15,768 nt of DNA from Sulfurimonas sp. (lineage in GTDB: Bacteria; Campylobacterota; Campylobacteria; Campylobacterales; Sulfurimonadaceae): contig JAFLJZ010000136.1 in assembly GCA_022712775.1 (NCBI GenBank), positions 1 through 15,768 on the forward strand. Reading direction: 5' to 3'. Below are positions 6,269 to 12,895 of this stretch, in pieces. The notes under the pieces were generated by a model. It saw only the letters and a program-made list of their open reading frames with translations. It was not told where the DNA came from and did no database searches. Position 1 is the first letter of the stretch; each line of letters opens with the position of its first letter. The position numbers and the translations under genes are program-made.

Positions 6269-9200
6269 TTATGCTAACTTTCTATTTCTAAATGCAAGTG
6301 CAATTACAACAAATAGAATCATATATGTAATAGGCACAAAATCAGGAATAGGAACAGGATCGCCTGCTGCATATGAATGAAGTCCTGAAAGGTAATAATT
6401 CACTCCAAAGTACGTCATAATAACTGAAGTGTATGCAAGTGTTGAAATAACTGCAAAATTAAATGCGCTATAAAGCGATGGAATAAATCTCAAGTGTAAA
6501 ATAATCGCATATATAAGAATTGTAACAAGTGTCCAAGTCTCTTTTGGATCCCAACCCCAGTATCTACCCCATGATTCATTTGCCCAAATACCGCCAAGGA
6601 AGTTACCTATTGTTAAAAGTACTATACCTACCATAAGACTCATTTCATTAATAGCATTTAACTCTTTAATAGCAAGACTTATATGTTTTTCATTTTTCTT
6701 TGTTTTTAATATGAAAAGTGTAATAACTACAAACCCCAATAAAGCACCAAGACCTAAGAAACCATAACTTGCAGTAATCATAGAAACGTGAATACTTAAC
6801 CAATACGAATTAAGAACAGGTACAAGCGTTGTTATTTGAGGATTCATCCAGTTTAAATGTGCAACAAACAATATTAAACCCGTTAAAATTGATGTTGATG
6901 CTAATGTCATAGATGAACGCTTAGAAAATATAAAACCAGCAAGAACTGTAGCCCAACCGATATATATCATTGATTCATATCCATTTGACCATGGTGCATG
7001 TTCTGCGATATACCATCTGTTTGCTAATCCTATCGTATGTGCGATAAACAATACAATTAAAAAATACAAAGATACCTTTGTTATTAACTCCATCTTGAAA
7101 CTTGGTTTTAAAATTTTTACAAAGCTTAAAATCAATAAAACAAAACCCATCAATAAATACAGTGGATATATTCTTTGGAAAATATCCATTTTATTATAAA
7201 GTACTTCCGCTTGTATACGCATCTCGGAGGGATATACAGATGCACCATATGTATGCTGATACTCTGCTACTTTGCTAAGTGCTTTGGTAGCTACTCTCCA
7301 GTCTCCATTTAGTAAGGCTTCATCAATTGCTTGAAAATAATCTACTGCCGTTATTCTCACCCTTAGGGCCTCTTCCTCAGGAAATGATTGAAGTGATTCT
7401 ATGGTTGGAAACCATTTGTCATCAACATCATTTGGTTTTGGCCATATTTTTATAAGTGACCCTGTAAAAACCATAAAAGATACATTTACTCTTTCATCAA
7501 TCTTTAATATCTCTTTATCAATTTTATCTCTATACTTCGCTTCTTTACGGATAGCATTATTTACAGCCTCAGAAAGTTTATAACCTTGCATAGTACTTGG
7601 GTCTTCAAAAAATTGCGAAAAAGAAGCATATCTAGCGTTTTCTCTTGCCCCTATAAGCTTGTTTACTTCTTTACTTTTTGTTTTAATCATTTTTATATTT
7701 CTGTATGATTGAGGAGTTATCATCATTCCCAAAATAACTTGATTTGGAGTTAATATATTTGAACCAACTTTTAATGAAGATCCACCATGAACTTTTAGTA
7801 GAATCTCCGATGAAAGTGTATCCATAGGTTTCATTCTACCTGCTGTATCTTGTACTATCAATTCACCAAATTTCTTTGCATGTACCTTATCATATGCTAG
7901 TATAGTTTTTAAAGATGGGTCGAGTTCTACTGCGTATGAAGGACTAAATGCTCCTACTATTGTTAATGCTAGTAAAAACGAAAGTGCTTTTGCGGCATTG
8001 GCTTTTTTTGCTTTTGCGGCAAGTTTTGAAAAGCGATTCTTTCTTGAAAATAAAGACCAAAACATTCCAAGTCCTAAAAGTGCATACCCTATATATGATG
8101 GAAGTGTTCCAGGGTCGTTGTTAACCGAAAGTACAGTACCTAGTTCATCTTGATCGTATGAAGATTGAAAAAATCTATACCCGCGATGCTCTAAAATATT
8201 ATTCATAAAAATTCTATACGGCATATTTACACCCTCTTCTTTATCTATAAGTACCACTTCACTTGCGTATGATTCTGGACTCATTGAACCAGGGTAGCGG
8301 TCAAGTTGAAAGTCTTTTAAGTAAATCTCAAAAGGAAGCGTTATCTTTTTAGCACCATAAGAAACAAAAACATCAACACCATTAACATTACTATGCTTCT
8401 CTTTTGCTAGTCTTGAAGGTTGACCAAAAACTATACTCTCTTGAGAAACACCATCAACTGTGATTCTAAATTTCAATGCTTCTATCCCTGGTCGCATTGG
8501 TTTTGCCTTTGGGTTTGTTATAATTTTTGTAGAAGCACGAGGCATAAACTTTTTAAGTACAAAACTACTCTCACCCACAGTAAACAATGTTCTTAAAGCA
8601 AATACTTCTTTTTCACTTGAAAGAAGCTCTCCACTAGAGCTATCATCCATTTTTAAGTACTTAAGCATCATTGGATGATTCATAAATAACGCTCCATCTT
8701 TTTTAAAGATAGAGATAACTGGCTTATCAAAAGTTCCCTTAGAATTAAAATCTAAAATCACACTATCTGTTTCATAGTATGTTCCTTCTTTTAGAGAGAT
8801 AGACTTACCTTTTTCACCACCTGTAACCATCAAATTAGCTACTCCAATTCCATGTTCATTATCAACTACCATTGTCTCTATTGCATCAGGAATGTATTCA
8901 ATAAGTTCTACATCAACACTTTTTCCATCCACATCCAAAGATGAAGACAAGCTATTTGAAGTTCTTTTTGAGAGATAAACTATTTGTGATGAAGTTGCAT
9001 TTTGCGTACCAGCTTTTGCATTCACACTAAAATATGTATCTGAACTAGTCATTACCGAAGAGCTTTGCCCTTCACGGATATGCATAACACCTTCAAAACC
9101 GTAGTAACGGGTAATTGCAGCACCAAGAATAACAACAACAAAACCAGCATGAAAGATAAAAAGTGGAGCTTTTTTCAGAGAAAACATTTTATATTTATAT

Positions 9201-9394
9201 ATGTTTAATATTAGGTTTAATGTTAGCAAAGCTAAAAGTATTTCAAGCCATAGTGTATTAAAAACATCTGCTTTGGCAGTAATTGTTCCATAGTCATTTT
9301 CTATAAATGTTGCATACCCGATTGCAAAGGCAAAAATAGACATTAAAATCATCATCATTTTCATAGAATCTAGTAAGGATATAAGTTGTTTCAT
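6269..9394 (-). CDS. ccsBA: Fused CcsB-CcsA (ResB-ResC) cytochrome c synthase
   Basis: This 1041-residue membrane protein exports heme and attaches it to CxxCH motifs of c-type cytochromes in the periplasm (system II). The ResB/CcsB half has three membrane helices (about 12-32, 48-66, 78-96), a large periplasmic domain to about 430 and a fourth helix near 440-456. After a hydrophobic linker and a soluble stretch (489-740), the CcsA half begins near 742. It contains WYIAEHAPWSNGYESM (about 794-808) and the tryptophan-rich heme loop WGRYWGWDPKETW (942-954). Four histidines are placed like the heme ligands of Helicobacter CcsBA: H82 and H967 in membrane helices, H869 and H1006 on either side of the tryptophan loop (assigned from remembered spacing). 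Such one-chain fusions are typical of Campylobacterota. The Shine-Dalgarno lies in a 20-bp palindrome. It leads the hemH cluster. Confidence 0.95.
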   Translation of the reverse strand: MKQLISLLDSMKMMMILMSIFAFAIGYATFIENDYGTITAKADVFNTLWLEILLALLTLNLILNIYKYKMFSLKKAPLFIFHAGFVVVILGAAITRYYGFEGVMHIREGQSSSVMTSSDTYFSVNAKAGTQNATSSQIVYLSKRTSNSLSSSLDVDGKSVDVELIEYIPDAIETMVVDNEHGIGVANLMVTGGEKGKSISLKEGTYYETDSVILDFNSKGTFDKPVISIFKKDGALFMNHPMMLKYLKMDDSSSGELLSSEKEVFALRTLFTVGESSFVLKKFMPRASTKIITNPKAKPMRPGIEALKFRITVDGVSQESIVFGQPSRLAKEKHSNVNGVDVFVSYGAKKITLPFEIYLKDFQLDRYPGSMSPESYASEVVLIDKEEGVNMPYRIFMNNILEHRGYRFFQSSYDQDELGTVLSVNNDPGTLPSYIGYALLGLGMFWSLFSRKNRFSKLAAKAKKANAAKALSFLLALTIVGAFSPSYAVELDPSLKTILAYDKVHAKKFGELIVQDTAGRMKPMDTLSSEILLKVHGGSSLKVGSNILTPNQVILGMMITPQSYRNIKMIKTKSKEVNKLIGARENARYASFSQFFEDPSTMQGYKLSEAVNNAIRKEAKYRDKIDKEILKIDERVNVSFMVFTGSLIKIWPKPNDVDDKWFPTIESLQSFPEEEALRVRITAVDYFQAIDEALLNGDWRVATKALSKVAEYQHTYGASVYPSEMRIQAEVLYNKMDIFQRIYPLYLLMGFVLLILSFVKILKPSFKMELITKVSLYFLIVLFIAHTIGLANRWYIAEHAPWSNGYESMIYIGWATVLAGFIFSKRSSMTLASTSILTGLILFVAHLNWMNPQITTLVPVLNSYWLSIHVSMITASYGFLGLGALLGFVVITLFILKTKKNEKHISLAIKELNAINEMSLMVGIVLLTIGNFLGGIWANESWGRYWGWDPKETWTLVTILIYAIILHLRFIPSLYSAFNFAVISTLAYTSVIMTYFGVNYYLSGLHSYAAGDPVPIPDFVPITYMILFVVIALAFRNRKLA

Positions 9395-9402
9395 AGTGGT
9401 AA

Positions 9403-9422
9403 GTCCTTTTAATTAAAAGGAC
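9403..9422. promoter_or_regulatory. Perfect 20-bp palindrome over the ccsBA ribosome binding site
   Basis: GTCCTTTTAATTAAAAGGAC equals its own reverse complement. On the mRNA it can form an 8-bp stem with an AATT loop; the 3' arm holds the AAGGA Shine-Dalgarno (9404-9408), 9 nt before the ATG. It could hide the ribosome site, or act at DNA level as a repressor operator. It is the only strong symmetry in the 70-bp gap before ccsBA. There is no U-run after it, so it is not an ordinary terminator. Confidence 0.6.
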
Positions 9423-9464
9423 ATTCTAGTTAAAAAATACTAATATAAAGTTAAAGTTATAATA

Positions 9465-9785
9465 CTAATTATATATATACCTGTTTTGTTGTTGATTCCA
9501 AACAAAATAGTTTGAGACTTTCTTAAATGCTTTTAAAACTATAGTCTCTTGAGAGTACTCTCCATAGATGGTTATAGGTGTGTGGTAGTATTTATTATAA
9601 GACTTTATAGGATGAAGAATCATATCTAAAAAAGAAATTTCTATCCTACCATGATAAGGCTCAAATGCTACAGTAGAAACCACAGTTTTATCTTTTACTT
9701 TACATTTAAAGTGACAACTAATATAGGTTTTATCTATTCTAACAAAGTCTACTAAGTCTGTTATACTTTTTGGATCATTTCTCAT
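9465..9785 (-). CDS. Small hypothetical protein downstream of the FlgS-like kinase
   Basis: I do not recognise this protein. The frame could start at 9833 (122 residues), but that would overlap the kinase by 41 bp without a visible ribosome site. The ATG at 9785 (106 residues, starting MRNDPKSITDLVDF) follows the kinase stop by 7 nt and is preferred. It has no signal peptide or membrane helix. It contains two cysteines in ISCHFKCKVK, several aromatic residues and an alternating pattern suggesting mostly beta structure (DKTVVSTVAFEPYHGRIEISFL), with a Tyr-rich tail. It is the last gene of the aminopeptidase-kinase transcript. Base use resembles its neighbours, so it is probably an ordinary resident gene. 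Confidence 0.65.
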   Translation of the reverse strand: MRNDPKSITDLVDFVRIDKTYISCHFKCKVKDKTVVSTVAFEPYHGRIEISFLDMILHPIKSYNKYYHTPITIYGEYSQETIVLKAFKKVSNYFVWNQQQNRYIYN

Positions 9786-9792
9786 GCCGACA

Positions 9793-10776
9793 TTATACCC
9801 TAAATGCGATTTCAAATCCCTTTTTATCACCATCCATTAACTTTACATACCCACCATGTGCCTCTGCAATTTGGCGAGAAAGTACTAAACCTAAACCATT
9901 TCCCTTAACTTTTGTACTAGAAAAAGCTTGGAAAAGTTCTTTTTTATTTTCAATAGCGATTCCACTATCTGTTATGAAAAATTTATGATACTCATCTTCT
10001 TGAACATATTTTAATTCAATGCTTCCATCTTCATTGTCATCAAGTTCTATTGCATCTATTGCATTTACTATAAAGTTTGTAAACAACATTTCCAGAAGAT
10101 CTTTATCTGCATTTATACTAAAGTTTTCCTCTGGAAATACACATAAAATTTCTTTTGAATATGCATAATATCCCATAGCAGTATTTATAGAATCACGAAG
10201 TTCATTCCACATAAATGAAGAGGTATTTGTCTCCACTCCTTTAGAAAACATAAGCGTTGCTTTGATGATTCTATCTATTCGATACACAGATTTTTGTATC
10301 TCTTCAACTATAGGCACATTTTCTGGAATCACACGCTTTTTCAGCGTTGAACTTAAAAGTGCTATAGAACCTATTGGGTTTCGAATCTCATGAGAAAGAT
10401 GTGCTGCCATTTGTCCCATGGTAGCGAGATTTTCTTTTCTTTTTTGCTCTGTTATATCGATAACACTCAGCATGACTTTATCTTTGTAGGTTGAGCTTTT
10501 TACAAGATAGGAACGGGATTTAAAGTTAACCTCATAATCATCATTTTTAAGCTCTAAAAGCCGTAATAGTTCCCATAATCCTCTTGCCTTAGAGTTTTGT
10601 AAAAAAACACTATTGTCATCATTTATTATCCAGATCGCATTTGGTAAAAACTCAACCACCTTTTCAACTGTATCTTGAAGATGAGCATACGAAGCTTTAA
10701 GTTCATTAAACTCATTTTCAACTCTATAAGTCTGTTCTATTAAAAGGTTTAATTCTTCTGGTGTAACTGTAGACAT
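9793..10776 (-). CDS. flgS: Cytoplasmic sensor histidine kinase, FlgS-like
   Basis: The 327-residue protein has no membrane helix. An N-terminal helical part (LLIEQTYRVENEFNEL, about 11-26) and a small PAS-like domain (about 40-110, VVEFLPNAIWIINDD to VIDITEQK) precede the HisKA box AAHLSHEIRNPIGSIALLSS with phospho-acceptor H129. The ATPase domain has N box NFIVNAIDAIE (234-244) and G2 box GNGLGLVLS (292-300). The G1 box is DSGIAI, lacking the usual second glycine. H box, N-terminal sequence and domain plan agree with FlgS of Campylobacter/Helicobacter. There, FlgS phosphorylates the sigma-54 activator FlgR in response to the flagellar export apparatus and switches on rod-hook genes. No flgR is in the window, so the identification rests on remembered similarity; another orphan kinase is the alternative. 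The ATG is 2 nt after the aminopeptidase stop. Confidence 0.78.
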   Translation of the reverse strand: MSTVTPEELNLLIEQTYRVENEFNELKASYAHLQDTVEKVVEFLPNAIWIINDDNSVFLQNSKARGLWELLRLLELKNDDYEVNFKSRSYLVKSSTYKDKVMLSVIDITEQKRKENLATMGQMAAHLSHEIRNPIGSIALLSSTLKKRVIPENVPIVEEIQKSVYRIDRIIKATLMFSKGVETNTSSFMWNELRDSINTAMGYYAYSKEILCVFPEENFSINADKDLLEMLFTNFIVNAIDAIELDDNEDGSIELKYVQEDEYHKFFITDSGIAIENKKELFQAFSSTKVKGNGLGLVLSRQIAEAHGGYVKLMDGDKKGFEIAFRV

Positions 10777-10778
10777 AT

Positions 10779-12035
10779 TTACTCAAACCCTACTAGAATC
10801 TTATAAAGTGAATGTGCATCATCACTTCCACATAACTCTCGTATGGAGTGCATAGCAAAGGTTGGAAGTCCAACATCAAGTGTGTCAATTCCAAGGCGTG
10901 TAGCCGTTATAGGACCTATTGTAGAACCGCATCCCATATCACTTCGTGTTACAAACTCTTGATAGGGTTCATTTAAACACTTTGCCACATTCATAAATCT
11001 TGAAATTGTTGTAGAGTTTGAAGCATACCTTTGATTTGCATTTACCTTAATAACACTTCCTTTATTTATGTAAGGTGCGTGTTTAGAATCATGTTTGGAT
11101 GGATAATTTGGATGAATTGCATGTGCATTATCAGCTGAAATCATAATCGAACTTCTAATCATCTCCATATACTCATCATAATCACTATACATTCTACGAA
11201 GTGTGTTTTCTAAAAAACTACCCCCTGCTCCAGATGTACTCTCACTTCCAACCTCCTCATGGTCTGAAGCGATAAAAAGCATAGGCTTATCATCTGTAAC
11301 ACTACAAATACTTAAAAGTCCAATATAACAAGAAAGCAAGTTGTCCAGTCTAGCCGAAGCTATAAAGTCATCATGTAAACCTACAAAAGAAGCCTTTTGC
11401 GTGTCATAAAAACTAAGTTCATTTGCATACAACTCTTTTACATCTAAAACATCGTTTTTAGATAACTGCCATTTTAAAAACTCATCAAACTCAAAGTCAT
11501 CATTAGTACTTAGAATCGGAGAAATATCAGTCTGCTTATTTATTGTTCTGTCTTTATTTGCCTTATCGTCTAAGTGAATCGCAAGTGAAGGGATTATAGC
11601 TATAGATTTTTCTACATTTATAAGTGTACTTTGAATCGTGTCTTTAGAATCAAGATATGAAACCCGTCCAGCTAAAGATAAGTCTCTATCAAACCAAGGA
11701 TTTAAAAGAAGCCCACCATAAGGTTCAACCCCAAATTTCACAACCCCATGTTCTTTTGTAACTGGATTTGGTTTGAGTTTTAAATTTGGAGAATCTGTAT
11801 GTGCTCCAATCATAGTATAGTTTTTAGCCTTTGGATAAGTAAAGGCGATGATAGAAGAATCATTACGAGTAACATAGTACTTCTTACCCTCTTCTAGATT
11901 CCACTTCTTCACTTCATTAAGTTCAGTAAATCCAGCATTACTGAGCATCATACTCATATTTAATGTAGCATGAAATGGTGTTGGAGAAGCATCTAAAAAG
12001 CCTAATAAGCCTTCGTTAAAATCTTGTTTGTTCAT
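10779..12035 (-). CDS. apeB: M18 family metallo-aminopeptidase
   Basis: The 418-residue cytosolic enzyme removes N-terminal residues, probably acidic or neutral, from peptides, using two zinc ions and assembling into a large tetrahedral complex in characterised relatives. Metal and catalytic motifs are all present: GAHTDSPNLKLKP (H79, D81), SARLDNL (D231), ASDHEEVGSES (E260 and E261), ISADNAHAIHP (D302) and FAMHSIREL (H396). The N-terminal FLDASPTPFHA is also typical. Length fits the family. The ATG (12033-12035) overlaps the TGA of the upstream TOPRIM gene by 4 bp (ATGA), and the kinase follows after 2 nt. No separate promoter is evident before it, so its expression may depend on the upstream ATPase-TOPRIM operon or on a promoter hidden inside it. 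The symbol follows common usage for bacterial M18 enzymes. Confidence 0.93.
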   Translation of the reverse strand: MNKQDFNEGLLGFLDASPTPFHATLNMSMMLSNAGFTELNEVKKWNLEEGKKYYVTRNDSSIIAFTYPKAKNYTMIGAHTDSPNLKLKPNPVTKEHGVVKFGVEPYGGLLLNPWFDRDLSLAGRVSYLDSKDTIQSTLINVEKSIAIIPSLAIHLDDKANKDRTINKQTDISPILSTNDDFEFDEFLKWQLSKNDVLDVKELYANELSFYDTQKASFVGLHDDFIASARLDNLLSCYIGLLSICSVTDDKPMLFIASDHEEVGSESTSGAGGSFLENTLRRMYSDYDEYMEMIRSSIMISADNAHAIHPNYPSKHDSKHAPYINKGSVIKVNANQRYASNSTTISRFMNVAKCLNEPYQEFVTRSDMGCGSTIGPITATRLGIDTLDVGLPTFAMHSIRELCGSDDAHSLYKILVGFE

Positions 12036-12892
12036 AATAAGTATAACCCTTCTTGTTCTATAGCTTTTTTTTCATTTTTTATAATCTCTTTTAAACTGTT
12101 AAGTTTTAAATCATTAACTACTAAATTTTTATACTCTATTTGCTTTTCAAACAATTCAACATCACCATGTTCATGAATTAGATATTCTATATTATCAGGA
12201 ATAAACATTGAATATTTTTTAGATTTCTTAAGTCTTGGAATTATTTTATTTAAATATATATTTATTCCTGCTAAATCATAATCACCAAAGTGAATATATT
12301 CATTTTCTAAATTACCTATCCATTCAAGCATATAAGGGTTTATTACTACAAATAAAATATTTTTATTTTCAAAAAATTGTTTATATTTTTGAGCAAACCA
12401 AATCACTTGATAGTTTTCTACCCCAACCACAATAGTATCTTCAAAAAGTTCAATCTGTTGAGTGTGAAATAAAAAATATCCTAAAGCATTATTTGGAATT
12501 ATAGTTACTATTTTATCATCTATTTTTATATCAATATTATCCAAAGATGAAACATATAAACCTTTTAAGCTTTTAGATTCTTTTGACTTTGTATCATTAT
12601 GCCATTTTTGAATTATATCTCTTGATGGTTTTGCATCTATTATCTCACTTATATAATCATCTATTTCAAATTTAGAGTTTATAAAATAGTTATAGTTGTT
12701 TAAAAACATAAAAATATTATTCTCTTTTACTAGATGTATATATCTTATTTTTGCTGTACTTTTTCCACTCTTAACACTGCCATTTTGTTTCAAACTCTTA
12801 ACTATCTCTTTATTGTTAAACTTACCTTCTGTGATAACACCATCTTCCAATAAAGCTTTTATATTTAAAAAATCTTTTTTATTGATTTTCAT
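12032..12892 (-). CDS. Small TOPRIM-domain protein, JetD/MksG-like (Wadjet-type nuclease subunit)
   Basis: The 286-residue protein has an N-terminal half (1-120) that is Lys/Asn/Ile-rich and probably helical or winged-helix. Its C-terminal half looks like a TOPRIM fold: a strand ending in the conserved acid, TIVVGVEN (E159), and a second strand carrying the DxD motif, YIHFGDYDLAGI (D204, D206). EQEGL (279-283) near the end recalls the C-terminal acidic motif of JetD-like proteins. In Wadjet and MksBEFG, the TOPRIM subunit cleaves plasmid DNA extruded by the condensin-like ATPase. Here the protein follows an SMC-like ATPase by 3 nt, which supports that role. It is shorter than the JetD proteins I recall (roughly 340-400 residues), and DYDLAG replaces the more usual GDIDxHG-type motif. 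A divergent JetD or another TOPRIM family is therefore possible. It overlaps the aminopeptidase start. Confidence 0.68.
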   Translation of the reverse strand: MKINKKDFLNIKALLEDGVITEGKFNNKEIVKSLKQNGSVKSGKSTAKIRYIHLVKENNIFMFLNNYNYFINSKFEIDDYISEIIDAKPSRDIIQKWHNDTKSKESKSLKGLYVSSLDNIDIKIDDKIVTIIPNNALGYFLFHTQQIELFEDTIVVGVENYQVIWFAQKYKQFFENKNILFVVINPYMLEWIGNLENEYIHFGDYDLAGINIYLNKIIPRLKKSKKYSMFIPDNIEYLIHEHGDVELFEKQIEYKNLVVNDLKLNSLKEIIKNEKKAIEQEGLYLL

Positions 12893-12895
12893 CTT

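Noticed and set aside
9786..9833. Earlier ATG at 9833 for the small gene after the kinase
   Set aside because: It would overlap the conserved end of the kinase by 41 bp, and no ribosome site precedes it.
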